From JACDDK01 sp035689095 (GTDB lineage Bacteria > Actinomycetota > Rubrobacteria > Rubrobacterales > Rubrobacteraceae), in NCBI GenBank assembly GCA_035689095.1, contig DASSMB010000074.1, positions 1-15,273 of the forward strand: a stretch of DNA of 15,273 nucleotides. Direction: 5' to 3'. Below are positions 6,290 to 13,137 of this stretch, one piece after another; position 1 is the first letter of the stretch; each line of letters begins with the position of its first letter. The position numbers and the translations under genes were made by a program. The notes below the pieces were generated by a model. It was not told the DNA's origin and made no database searches. It worked only from the letters and a program-made list of their open reading frames with translations.

Positions 6290-7876
6290 ATGAGAGCGGA
6301 CGACCGAGCGGTGGGTGGACGGAGTGCGAGCGTGGGCGAGAGAGGTGGCCTGCGTGACGACTCAAGAAGTTCGGGGAGGACCCAGATCACGCTCGTCGTC
6401 CCGACGCGCAACGAGGCGGATAACGTCCCGCGGCTGGTGCGCGAGCTGAGGAGCGGGCTGACCGGGATCGACTACCGCGTGGTCTTCGTTGACGACTCTA
6501 CCGACCATACGCCACAGGTCATCCGCGAACTCGCCGCCGAGGACGAGCGCGTCACCCTGATACACCGCGAAGGCACGGAGCGGGAGGGCGGCCTCTCGAC
6601 GGCCGTCACCACCGGGATGGACACCGTATCGCACGACAGCGAGTACACCTGCGTAATGGACGCGGACCTCCAGCACCCACCGGAGAAGGTGCGGGAGATG
6701 CTGGAGTTCGCGCGCGAGTCCGGCGCGGACGTGGTGGTGGCAAGCCGGTACGCGCCGGGCGGCAGCTACGCCGGGCTCTCCGGGCCGGTGCGTCGGGCCG
6801 TCTCCGTGGGGAGCAAGTACCTGGCGCAGGTCGTCTTCAAGGAGGCCCGCAAGACCAGCGACCCGATGACCGGCTTCTTCCTCATAAAGAACGAGGCCAT
6901 CTCCGGTATCCAGTTCCGGCCGACGGGGTTCAAGATCCTGCTGGAGATCCTGGTGTGCGCCCCGGAGTTGAAGGTCGTCGAGGCGCCGTTCAATTTCCAG
7001 GCCCGCAACGCCGGCGTCTCGAAGGCGAGCATGCGCCAGGGTCTCGACTACCTGAGCCACATCCTGAGCCTGTTCTGGTACGTGCCGGCGGCGGGCCGCT
7101 TCTGGAAGTTCGCGCTCGTCGGCGCGTCGGGAGTGCTGGTCAACATCCTGACGCTCGTAGTCCTGGCCGAGTTCTTCAATGCGAGCAAGGTCATCGCCTG
7201 GATGTTCGGCGTCGGGCTCTCTATCCTGAGCAACTTCCTCCTGAACAACGCCTTTACCTGGCGGGACATCCGGCACTCCAGCCACATCCACTTCCTGCTG
7301 CGCGGCGCTCTAGCTTACCCGGTCGCCATCGTCGGGATCGGGGCGAACTTCGCCGTCTACTACCCGCTGCTCAAGTACGTCACGGACGCTTTCCCTTACT
7401 ACGTGATCTTCAGCTTCCTCGGCATCGTCGCGGCCACGGGCGTTAACTTCATCCTCTCCTCGCGGCTGATCTTCCGCCCCTCGCTGCCGAAGAGCCTGGA
7501 CCCGGAGGCGCCTCCGAAGGAGATCGCCCGCGACATCCAGCGCGAGCTGAAAGCGGACTGGGTCGGCCTGATACGGCTCCCGGACCTGACCCCGATCGGC
7601 GAGCCGAACCACCGCGACCTCACCACCGCCGACCGGAGCGTCGTGGACATGGTCATCAGCACCAACCACCCCACCCTCGCCGTGACCGGCCCGCGCCGTC
7701 TGCCGCAGGCCCGCACGAATACCCGCTGGACGAACTCCCTCGCCGTGCCCGTGCTGCGCGGAGAGCAGATCGTCGGCGTCGTCTACGCGACCCGCAACTC
7801 CACCGAGCCATTCACAGAGGACGACCTGCACTGGCTCACCGCCTACGCCAGTACCGCGGCCCCCCTCTTCGACTGA
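6290..7876 (+). CDS. GT2 glycosyltransferase fused to a GtrA-like membrane domain and a C-terminal GAF-like domain
   Basis: A three-part protein of 528 residues. Residues about 32-255 are a family-2 glycosyltransferase of the polyprenyl-phosphate mannose/glucose synthase type (DPM1-like): ITLVVPTRNEADNVP, VDDSTD (67-72) and DADLQHPPEKV (124-128, metal and nucleotide-sugar binding). Residues about 270-396 are a GtrA-like unit with four hydrophobic segments, opening FWKFALVGASGVLVN and ending FILSSRLIF. It probably anchors the enzyme or helps flip the lipid-linked sugar. Residues about 410-528 look like a GAF domain (SLAVPVLRGEQIVGVVYA, FTEDDLHWLTAYA). GT2-GtrA fusions are known; the GAF-like tail is unusual. 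The first 30 residues are polar and low complexity, so a later GTG start is possible. Substrate is unknown; a role in envelope glycan synthesis is inferred. Confidence 0.9.
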   Translation: MRADDRAVGGRSASVGERGGLRDDSRSSGRTQITLVVPTRNEADNVPRLVRELRSGLTGIDYRVVFVDDSTDHTPQVIRELAAEDERVTLIHREGTEREGGLSTAVTTGMDTVSHDSEYTCVMDADLQHPPEKVREMLEFARESGADVVVASRYAPGGSYAGLSGPVRRAVSVGSKYLAQVVFKEARKTSDPMTGFFLIKNEAISGIQFRPTGFKILLEILVCAPELKVVEAPFNFQARNAGVSKASMRQGLDYLSHILSLFWYVPAAGRFWKFALVGASGVLVNILTLVVLAEFFNASKVIAWMFGVGLSILSNFLLNNAFTWRDIRHSSHIHFLLRGALAYPVAIVGIGANFAVYYPLLKYVTDAFPYYVIFSFLGIVAATGVNFILSSRLIFRPSLPKSLDPEAPPKEIARDIQRELKADWVGLIRLPDLTPIGEPNHRDLTTADRSVVDMVISTNHPTLAVTGPRRLPQARTNTRWTNSLAVPVLRGEQIVGVVYATRNSTEPFTEDDLHWLTAYASTAAPLFD

Positions 7877-7888
7877 GACCCCGTACTC

Positions 7889-8146
7889 TCATAACGGCAA
7901 ACGCCCCGGCGAAGACCGTCCGCCGGGGCACCGGCTCCCCCCCATAAGGAGCCTCATATCGGACCTCACCACCCCCTCCCGCCGGTGAGGCCCCGCACAG
8001 ATCCCACGCTTCAACCCAAGCTTTAAACCGAGCCCCGGGTCCGCAAGACCTGCTGATGCCAAAATTAGCACCACCCCTACTACCGCGCAACCCAAAGAAA
8101 ACCCTATACCTAAGCCAAATTCGCCAACACTCTCTCCACCGCGCAC
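7889..8146 (-). CDS. Doubtful small membrane-protein ORF in the intergenic gap
   Basis: An 85-codon frame starting at GTG 8146. Residues about 10-34 are a convincing hydrophobic segment (GLGIGFSLGCAVVGVVLILA). It has its own initiation context: AAAGGA about 6 nt upstream of the GTG, and a good sigma-70-like promoter at 8204-8176. Against it, third-position GC is far below that of the neighbours, and the C-terminal third is Gly/Arg-rich and runs across the GC hairpin at 7903-7929, as expected of non-coding DNA. I recognise no family. It could be a foreign or decaying gene, or chance. Confidence 0.22.
   Translation of the reverse strand: MRGGESVGEFGLGIGFSLGCAVVGVVLILASAGLADPGLGLKLGLKRGICAGPHRREGVVRSDMRLLMGGSRCPGGRSSPGRLPL
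7903..7929 (+). terminator. Strong GC hairpin after the GT2-GtrA-GAF gene
   Basis: A perfect 9-bp stem, GCCCCGGCG (7903-7911) with CGCCGGGGC (7921-7929), and a 9-nt loop, beginning 27 nt after the stop codon. There is no T-run after it, so this would be a T-less terminator of the kind often seen in high-GC actinobacteria. Confidence 0.6.
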
Positions 8147-8175
8147 GATATGTCCTTTACCTGAGCCCCACGCAC

Positions 8176-8204
8176 ACTACATCTTGAGTCTCAACCCGAG
8201 TCAA
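8176..8204 (-). promoter_or_regulatory. Candidate sigma-70-type promoter pointing into the gap
   Basis: TTGACT (8204-8199, five of six consensus bases), a 17-bp spacer and TGTAGT (8181-8176, four of six). It would start transcription near 8169, 23 nt before the GTG of the doubtful small ORF. If that ORF is not real, this could drive a short RNA from the minus strand, antisense to the 3' end of the glycosyltransferase transcript. Confidence 0.35.
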
Positions 8205-8323
8205 ACCGTGCAACGAAATTCACATGAACCATTAGTACAAGGTGAGGTTAGTTTAAGGTCGAGATTCAACTATTGGCACCCGGAGCGGGCTTCTGGCGCT
8301 TATATATGGGTTTTCTGTAGGCG

Positions 8324-8352
8324 TTGGTATTTGAGGAGGATGAGACTAAAGT
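8324..8352 (+). promoter_or_regulatory. Candidate promoter for pilT
   Basis: TTGGTA (8324-8329), a 17-bp spacer and TAAAGT (8347-8352), each with four of six consensus bases. Transcription would start near 8359, giving a leader of about 57 nt before the ATG at 8416. Confidence 0.35.
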
Positions 8353-8415
8353 GTGTAGGGCTGGCGGTCGAAGAATGAAAGAACGGCTAACGTTCGTAGA
8401 GAAAGGGTGTTTGGG

Positions 8416-9510
8416 ATGTTGCAGGCGAAGAGAGTTGATGAGTTGGTAAACAAGCTCGTCGAGCTGGGCGGCAGCGACCTTCATCTGAAGGTCGGCGCGG
8501 CGCCGTCGGTGCGGGTACACGGGGGATTGGCCGCTCTGGAAGGGTATGACCAGCTAGCACCCGAGGACACGGAGGAGATTCTGCGCGAGATAATACCGGC
8601 GCAGTTGACCGGAGAGTTCGAGAGCGAGGGAGAAGCGGACTTCTCCTATGCGGTGGCCGGGCTGGGACGTTTCCGGGTCAACGCTTTCCGGCAGCGAGGC
8701 TCCGTCTCTATCGTGATGCGGTTCATACCCATCGGTATTCCCCGGTTCGAGGACCTGCGGCTGCCAGAGGCCATACGCACGCTCTCCAAAGAGGAACGGG
8801 GCATCATCCTCGTCACCGGCACGACGGGCAGCGGGAAGTCCACGACGCTCGCGTCAATGATCAACCTGATCAACCACACCAGCGCGAAGCACATCGTCAC
8901 CATCGAGGACCCGATAGAGTTCCTGCACAAGGACGCGCAGAGCCTCGTTAACCAGCGCGAGGTCGGGACGGACACGGCGTCCTTCGCGCGGGCCCTGAGG
9001 CGAGTGCTGCGCCAGGACCCGGACATCATCCTTATCGGTGAGATCCGGGACTCCGAGACCGCCCAGATCGCCCTCTCCGCCGCCGAGACCGGGCACCTCG
9101 TCCTCTCTACTCTGCACACGGTAGACGCGACGGAGACGGTGAACCGGATCATAGACCTCTTCCCGCCACACGAGCGGGACGGTGTGCGGGCGATGCTGGC
9201 GGGCACCCTCAAGGGGATCATCGGGCAGCGCCTCGTGCGGACCACGGACGGCAAGGGCCGGGCAGCGGCGTGCGAGGTCATGGTTACCACCGGGCGCATC
9301 CGGGACTTCATCATGGACCCGGACCAGACGGGCCAGATCTCCGAGGCGATAGCCGAGGGCGAGTACTATGGGATGCAGACCTTCGACCAGGCCCTCCTCA
9401 AGCTGGTGGAGGAGGAGCGGGTGGACTACCGGGAAGCCCTGCAGGCATCCAGCCGGCCGCAGGACTTCAAGCTCATGGTCCAGTCCCTCGGTCTCGGCAT
9501 GGGACGGTGA
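8416..9510 (+). CDS. pilT: PilT-family twitching motility / pilus retraction ATPase
   Basis: A hexameric secretion-type ATPase (364 residues), expected at the base of a type IV pilus where it powers retraction. Walker A is GTTGSGKST (135-143), the Asp box is TIEDPIEFLH (162-171), Walker B is IILIGEIRD (204-212) and the His box is STLHT (231-235). The N-terminal GGSDLHLKVGAAPSVRVHG is typical of PilT/PilU. The usual C-terminal AIRNLI-type motif is diverged here, reading GRIRDFIMD. ATG 8416 is preferred over GTG 8407: AAAGG lies 9 nt before the ATG but abuts the GTG. No other pilus gene is in the window, so its partners must lie elsewhere, or the protein serves another machine. It is followed after 12 bp by the FemX-like gene. 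Confidence 0.94.
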   Translation: MLQAKRVDELVNKLVELGGSDLHLKVGAAPSVRVHGGLAALEGYDQLAPEDTEEILREIIPAQLTGEFESEGEADFSYAVAGLGRFRVNAFRQRGSVSIVMRFIPIGIPRFEDLRLPEAIRTLSKEERGIILVTGTTGSGKSTTLASMINLINHTSAKHIVTIEDPIEFLHKDAQSLVNQREVGTDTASFARALRRVLRQDPDIILIGEIRDSETAQIALSAAETGHLVLSTLHTVDATETVNRIIDLFPPHERDGVRAMLAGTLKGIIGQRLVRTTDGKGRAAACEVMVTTGRIRDFIMDPDQTGQISEAIAEGEYYGMQTFDQALLKLVEEERVDYREALQASSRPQDFKLMVQSLGLGMGR

Positions 9511-9522
9511 GACCGTAGGGGT

Positions 9523-10596
9523 TTGCCAACCGCCGGAGCTTTCCCGATAATTGCGCCGACACCGATCAGGAGGTTGACTGTCCTTACAGAAGCTCACAAC
9601 CGTGAAACGTGGAACAGCTCTGTCGTGGATCTCGGCGGGAGCGTGCTCCAGTCCTGGGAGTGGGGAGAGTTCCGCCAGAAGCACGGCTGGAAGTCCCTGC
9701 GCCTGATCTCCGACGGCGGAGACGCGGCTGCCCAGGTGCTGCTGAGGGAGTTGCCGCTGCCGGGGCTCGGATCTCTGGCCTACGTCCCCCACGGTCCGCT
9801 CTGCGCCGACGAATCGTCCTTTGTGAACGTCGTGGAGTCCGTCTCAGATCACGCGCGGAAGAGCGGCGCGGCCCTGATCCGGGTCGAGCCCCGCGTGAGC
9901 GAGGAGCAAGGCTTCGAGGCGAGAGGCTTCACGAGGAGCGATAGCTCCGTACAGCCGCGCTGCACGCGACTCCTCGAAGTTCTCGAAGACCCCGAGGAGC
10001 AACTGAAAGCCCTCCCGAAAGACACCCGCTACGGCGTCCGGCGCGCAGGTCGCGAAGGAGTCGTGGCCGGTCCTTCCGCCCGGCCGGAGTCGGACCTGGA
10101 GGCATTTCTCGACCTGCTGGAAGAGACCGCCCGGCGGCAGAACTTCGCAACCCGCACCCGCGAGTACTATCGGGACTTCCTCGATACCCTCCCGGCGCAG
10201 CTCATCGTGGCGCGCAAGGAGGGCGATGAGAGGCTTCTAGCAGGAGCCATGATCCTGACTTTCGGCGCCGAGGCGTACTACCTCTATGGAGCGTCCGCCG
10301 CGGACAGCGAGAACCTCTACGCCTCTTACCTGGTGCAGTTCGAGGTCTTGCGGGCCGCCCGGCAGGCGGGGGCGACGCGCTACGATATGTGGGGTCCCTG
10401 CAAGCCGCGCGAGGGAGACCCGCTGTGGGGCGTGTATCAGTTCAAGAAGAAGTTCGGCGGACGCGAAGAAAGCTACGTCGGCGCGCACGAGAAAGATCTC
10501 AGCCCGCTCCGCGCCCGCGCCGCCCGCGCGGGTATCAAGGGCTACTACGCCGTCCAGAAGCTGCGCGGCAAGAGTTCCGGCCCGATCAGCGACTAG
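9523..10596 (+). CDS. FemAB/FemX-family peptidoglycan aminoacyltransferase
   Basis: Members use aminoacyl-tRNA to add amino acids to the lysine-type side chain of the peptidoglycan stem peptide, starting or extending the cross-bridge. The protein has two GNAT-like halves: VLQSWEWGEFRQKHGWKSL near the N-terminus, and YYLYGASAADSENLYASYLV followed by GATRYDMWGPC and GVYQFKKKFGG in the second. At about 340-357 residues, with no long coiled-coil insertion, it resembles FemX more than FemA. The start is uncertain. TTG 9523 gives 357 residues with a weak ribosome site. TTG 9574 sits immediately after GGAGG with no spacer. The family match begins after residue 25. It lies 12 bp after pilT, so the two are probably co-transcribed. 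Which amino acid it adds cannot be told. Confidence 0.88.
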   Translation: MPTAGAFPIIAPTPIRRLTVLTEAHNRETWNSSVVDLGGSVLQSWEWGEFRQKHGWKSLRLISDGGDAAAQVLLRELPLPGLGSLAYVPHGPLCADESSFVNVVESVSDHARKSGAALIRVEPRVSEEQGFEARGFTRSDSSVQPRCTRLLEVLEDPEEQLKALPKDTRYGVRRAGREGVVAGPSARPESDLEAFLDLLEETARRQNFATRTREYYRDFLDTLPAQLIVARKEGDERLLAGAMILTFGAEAYYLYGASAADSENLYASYLVQFEVLRAARQAGATRYDMWGPCKPREGDPLWGVYQFKKKFGGREESYVGAHEKDLSPLRARAARAGIKGYYAVQKLRGKSSGPISD

Positions 10597-10597
10597 C

Positions 10598-10611
10598 GGA
10601 CTCCGGAGTCC
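10598..10611 (+). terminator. Palindrome just after the FemX-like gene, possible weak terminator
   Basis: GGACTCCGGAGTCC is a perfect 14-nt palindrome starting one base after the stop codon. It could fold as a 5-bp stem with a CCGG loop. There is no T-tract directly after it. Confidence 0.3.
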
Positions 10612-10647
10612 TAACGCGGTCCAGCGGCCCCGGAGCAAGCGCCGTTT

Positions 10648-10653
10648 TATAAT
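10648..10653 (+). promoter_or_regulatory. Perfect -10 box giving a leaderless start for the SAM hydroxide adenosyltransferase
   Basis: TATAAT matches the sigma-70 -10 consensus exactly and ends 6 nt before the ATG at 10660, so the expected transcription start is the A of the start codon. No ribosome-binding sequence precedes the ATG. I see no good -35 about 17 bp upstream. Confidence 0.5.
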
Positions 10654-10659
10654 ATTGAT

Positions 10660-11490
10660 ATGCGGCCGATCTGCTTTCTCTCGGACTTCGGGCTCGCCGA
10701 CGACTTTGTCGGCACCTGCAAGGGCGTTATGCTGAGGATAGCCCCCGGCGTCTCTATAGTGGACCTGACCCACCAGATACCGGGTTTCGGGGTGGAGATC
10801 GGCTCCGAGTTCCTGGCCCACGCGACCCACTACATGCCCGACGACACCGTCTATCTGGCCGTCGTGGACCCCGGCGTCGGCACCGAGCGGCGCGCCATCG
10901 CCCTCCGTGCCCGGAGCGGCGCGCTCCTGGTCGGCCCGGACAATGGTCTTCTTATCCCGGCCGCGGACTCGCTCGGCGGGATCTCCGAAGCCGTGTTGCT
11001 TACGAATGACGGCTACCACGTCCACCCTATATCGAGCACCTTCCACGGCCGCGACATCTTCGCTCCGTCGGCGGCTCACCTGGCGGCTGGCGTGGAACTC
11101 GCGAACCTCGGCGAAGCGGTGGAGCCGTCTTCGCTCACGAGCTTCGACCCGCCGGGAGTAGAGGTCAGCAGCGATGGCCGGAGCATGAAGGCCAGGATCA
11201 TGGACATAGACCGCTACGGCAACGCCCGGCTCTCGATCCTCCAGAAAGAGGCCGGCCTGGAGTACGGCGACACCCTGACGGTGGACGCCGGAGACGGCAG
11301 CATGGGCGTTCGTTACCTGGAGACGTTCGGGGCAGCCAAGAGCGGCGAGCTGGTGATCGTCCCCGACTCCCACTGGCGCCTGAGCCTGGCGATAAACACC
11401 GGCAACGCCGCCCACGCACTCGCGCTGAAGGTCGGCGGCACCGTGCGCCTGGAACGGACCGACGATGGAGCGAGAGATGCCAGCCCCTGA
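10660..11490 (+). CDS. S-adenosyl-L-methionine hydroxide adenosyltransferase (DUF62 family)
   Basis: Hydrolyses SAM to adenosine and methionine, using water or hydroxide where the related fluorinase and chlorinase use halide. The family opening LSDFGLADDFVG is present (residues 7-18), then VVDPGVGTERR, GPDNGLLIP and STFHGRDIFAPSAAHLA. The Asp-Arg-His triad known for the hydroxide enzymes is present as D70, R77 and H129, with the same spacing (7 and 59) as I recall for the characterised archaeal enzyme. That argues against a halogenase. Length (276) is normal. The gene probably begins as a leaderless transcript, and the next gene overlaps its 3' end by 14-26 bp. Its physiological role is not settled in any organism I know of. 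Confidence 0.93.
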   Translation: MRPICFLSDFGLADDFVGTCKGVMLRIAPGVSIVDLTHQIPGFGVEIGSEFLAHATHYMPDDTVYLAVVDPGVGTERRAIALRARSGALLVGPDNGLLIPAADSLGGISEAVLLTNDGYHVHPISSTFHGRDIFAPSAAHLAAGVELANLGEAVEPSSLTSFDPPGVEVSSDGRSMKARIMDIDRYGNARLSILQKEAGLEYGDTLTVDAGDGSMGVRYLETFGAAKSGELVIVPDSHWRLSLAINTGNAAHALALKVGGTVRLERTDDGARDASP

Positions 11491-12253
11491 ACGTCTACCC
11501 TCCGCGCCGACTCCCCTCTCTCCGGACGACCGGCGAAAGGTAACCAGGGCCGCGCTTCTGCGGCCGATGAACCTGCTGATGCTCCTTATCGGGGTCGTGG
11601 TCTTCGTGGCAGCCCTGCCCGCGACGTCTCTTGCCTGGCTGCTCCTCCCACTCACCCTCGTCACCTACGCCTCTCTCGCATTCCTCTCCTCCAGAGACCC
11701 CAACCTCCGGCAAAAGGTCCTGGGCGAAGGCGCTACTTCCCCGATCGCCCCGGTCAGGAACAACGCCACGAATTCCGACGTCTCCCCGGACCGCCGCGCC
11801 CGCTGGCTCCCGCGCGGAGAGACGCGCGAGAAGGTCGAAGCGGCCCTGGCGAGCTACCGAAGCACCATCAAGGCCATCGAAGAGTCCGACGACGTAACGC
11901 GAGAGGTTCTCGAAGACGCCGTTCCGAAGCTGCACGCGGCGGCGGACCGGCTGGTGGACGTGGCTCACCGCCGGGAGAAGGCCGCGAGCACGGTGCGCGA
12001 GCTACGCTCGGGAAGGACGGACGAAGAACGTGAAGCCACGCTGCGCGAGATAGAAGAAGAAGTAAATAAGGCGGACGCCGAGATCTCCGCTACCTCCGAA
12101 CAGTTCCTGACCCTGAGAGCCCGCATCGTCCGCGTCTCGCTCGACGCGACCGCCGCCACGGACCTGAACTCTTCCCTGGACGAGCTAAACCTGCGTCTGG
12201 AAGCGCTCGCATCCACCATGTCTCCTGCGCGGGATACCACAGGAGACCTCTAA
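11477..12253 (+). CDS. Two-TM membrane protein with long C-terminal coiled coil, function unknown
   Basis: About 258 residues. After a short Pro-rich polar N-terminus there are two adjacent hydrophobic segments (roughly residues 27-72, beginning LLRPMNLLMLLIGVVVFVAAL), forming a hairpin with both ends on the same side. The rest, from about 110, is charged and helical (for example TDEEREATLREIEEEVNKAD), strongly suggesting a coiled coil. I do not recognise the family. ATG 11477 is chosen because GGAG lies 6 nt upstream; ATG 11465 is four codons earlier. The gene overlaps the end of the SAM hydroxide adenosyltransferase gene, so the two are likely co-transcribed and translationally coupled. Confidence 0.75.
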   Translation: MPAPERLPSAPTPLSPDDRRKVTRAALLRPMNLLMLLIGVVVFVAALPATSLAWLLLPLTLVTYASLAFLSSRDPNLRQKVLGEGATSPIAPVRNNATNSDVSPDRRARWLPRGETREKVEAALASYRSTIKAIEESDDVTREVLEDAVPKLHAAADRLVDVAHRREKAASTVRELRSGRTDEEREATLREIEEEVNKADAEISATSEQFLTLRARIVRVSLDATAATDLNSSLDELNLRLEALASTMSPARDTTGDL

Positions 12254-12298
12254 CCCGCGAGGTTGCGCAGTCCGAAGAACTAGAGAGGATCCGCAGTA

Positions 12299-12314
12299 CC
12301 ACCCCGGCGGGTGG
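12299..12314. terminator. Hairpin between convergent genes
   Basis: CCACCC/GGGTGG with a CGGC loop (6-bp stem), in the 131-bp gap between the coiled-coil membrane gene and the SepIVA-like gene. It is symmetric enough to act on both strands. No T-tract follows. Confidence 0.4.
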
Positions 12315-12384
12315 CGCGGTATGGTCACGGACGCGCTAACGAAGCAGCGTCGAGCCGATTGATCTCGCGCCGCGGGAAGTTACT

Positions 12385-12942
12385 TCAGGCGGAGCTGGCG
12401 CGCCAGCGCTGCTCGTCGCCGTTCTCCTGGTAAGCATCCGGCACGGGCTGGCGGACGGGCTGAGGCTCGGGACGGTGAACCGGCGCGCCGCTAAGCTCCT
12501 GGCGCGACTCTCCCACGGACACCAGAGAATCCTGGAACCAGTTCTCGAGCTGGCCCATCACCCGGTCCCGGTATACCTCGGAACCGCCGGAGATCTCCTC
12601 TCCATAACGCTCCGCCCGCTCTATTACCTCGTCAGCGCGCCGCAACGCTCGCCGGTACGGCTCGGTCTCTTCGACCATCGAGTCGGCGCGGTGGTGCGCC
12701 TCCTCCACTATGCGAGCAGCCTCCTCATGAGCCGCCGAGACTATCGCGCCGCCCTCACGCCTTATGGACTCGGCCTCCGAGAGCTCCGGTGGCAGAGACC
12801 CGCGCAACTCATCCAACATAACGAGCAGGTCGGCGCGGTCAACGACCGCCCGGCCCTTCCGCATCGGTACGCCGGACGCCTCCCGAACGATGGCGTCAAG
12901 CTCGTCCAATACTCCGTTTATGTACTCCATGTCCTCTCTCAT
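12385..12942 (-). CDS. SepIVA-like (DivIVA-related) coiled-coil protein
   Basis: A 185-residue, highly charged helical protein. The N-terminal pattern VLDELDAIVREASGVPM, then ADLLVMLDELRGSLPPEL, recalls from memory the start of mycobacterial SepIVA (Rv2927c), a DivIVA-family factor for septation and polar growth. Residues about 55-115 are a coiled coil with regularly placed Ala/Glu (SAAHEEAARIVEEAHHRADS), which automated annotation often labels as ATP synthase subunit B-like. The C-terminal 40 residues are Pro/Gln-rich and probably disordered. ATG 12942 is used, with AGGG about 8 nt upstream; ATG 12930 is a possible later start. It sits downstream of clpC on the same strand but 241 bp away, with its own AT-rich promoter region. 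The cell-division role is inferred from the family. Confidence 0.75.
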   Translation of the reverse strand: MREDMEYINGVLDELDAIVREASGVPMRKGRAVVDRADLLVMLDELRGSLPPELSEAESIRREGGAIVSAAHEEAARIVEEAHHRADSMVEETEPYRRALRRADEVIERAERYGEEISGGSEVYRDRVMGQLENWFQDSLVSVGESRQELSGAPVHRPEPQPVRQPVPDAYQENGDEQRWRASSA

Positions 12943-13008
12943 GCGACCAACCCTAGCACGCTTATTCAGGCTACGCTAGGCTTTCTGAAAGTATTTTTCG
13001 GAGCTTTA

Positions 13009-13069
13009 CCTAAAGTTAAGGTCCAATATAATCTTAAGGTTAAGTGTAATTGTCCCTGCGCCTAAAGTT
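13009..13069. repeat. Short repeats in the AT-rich spacer upstream of the SepIVA-like gene
   Basis: CCTAAAGTT occurs at 13009-13017 and 13061-13069, and TTAAGGT at 13016-13022 and 13034-13040, followed at 13040-13044 by another TTAAG. The cluster covers the likely promoter of the SepIVA-like gene and may be operator sites. No known regulator motif is recognised. Confidence 0.35.
13028..13056 (-). promoter_or_regulatory. Candidate promoter of the SepIVA-like gene
   Basis: On the minus strand, GGGACA (13056-13051), a 17-bp spacer and GATTAT (13033-13028) each have four of six sigma-70 consensus bases. The start would be near 13021, giving a leader of about 78 nt. A second possibility is TAGGGT at 12955-12950, 7 nt before the ATG, which would make a leaderless message. 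Confidence 0.3.
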
Positions 13070-13128
13070 GGCCCTTTGCGCGGCCTTAGCGAGCGAGATC
13101 GGCCCGCTTTTATAGGCTGTTTTGAAAG

Positions 13129-13137
13129 TTATCCACA
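13129..13137 (+). promoter_or_regulatory. Perfect DnaA-box sequence
   Basis: TTATCCACA matches the classical high-affinity DnaA box exactly. It is isolated, in the spacer between the SepIVA-like gene and clpC. I see no cluster of boxes or AT-rich unwinding element, so it is not an origin. It could be a DnaA regulatory or titration site. Confidence 0.45.

Larger units (their letters stand above)
7930..8415. other. AT-richer intergenic region between the glycosyltransferase and pilT
   Basis: No confident gene. A second hairpin, CCTCACC (7964-7970) with GGTGAGG (7984-7990) and a 13-nt loop, follows the main terminator. From about 7990 to 8220 the plus strand is rich in C and A and poor in G. 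Between 8220 and 8415 the base composition becomes AT-rich relative to the genes, with a TATATAT run at 8301-8307. Candidate promoters point in both directions (8204-8176 minus and 8324-8352 plus). I found no tRNA or recognisable riboswitch fold. Confidence 0.5.

Noticed and set aside
6362..7291. Minus-strand 309-codon frame opposite the glycosyltransferase.
   Set aside because: Shadow of the GT2-GtrA gene; rich in His, Arg, Asp and Glu without motifs.
8184..8378. Plus-strand 64-codon frame in the gap before pilT.
   Set aside because: TTG start without a ribosome site, no recognisable pattern, and it runs through the likely pilT promoter. The GAGGAGG near its end abuts an ATG with no spacer and yields only 12 codons.
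10660..11490. Possible fluorinase or chlorinase.
   Set aside because: The Asp-Arg-His triad and spacing match the hydroxide adenosyltransferases, so a halogenase is not supported.
10237..11664. Minus-strand 475-codon frame opposite the FemX-like and SAM hydroxide adenosyltransferase genes.
   Set aside because: It spans two genes with clear motifs on the other strand, and its translation has no recognisable domain. This is typical of high-GC antisense openness.
12394..12407. Perfect 14-nt palindrome GCTGGCGCGCCAGC considered as an operator or terminator.
   Set aside because: It is inside the last codons of the SepIVA-like gene (RWRASS) and is explained by GC-rich coding sequence. It could add to termination, but I cannot support that.
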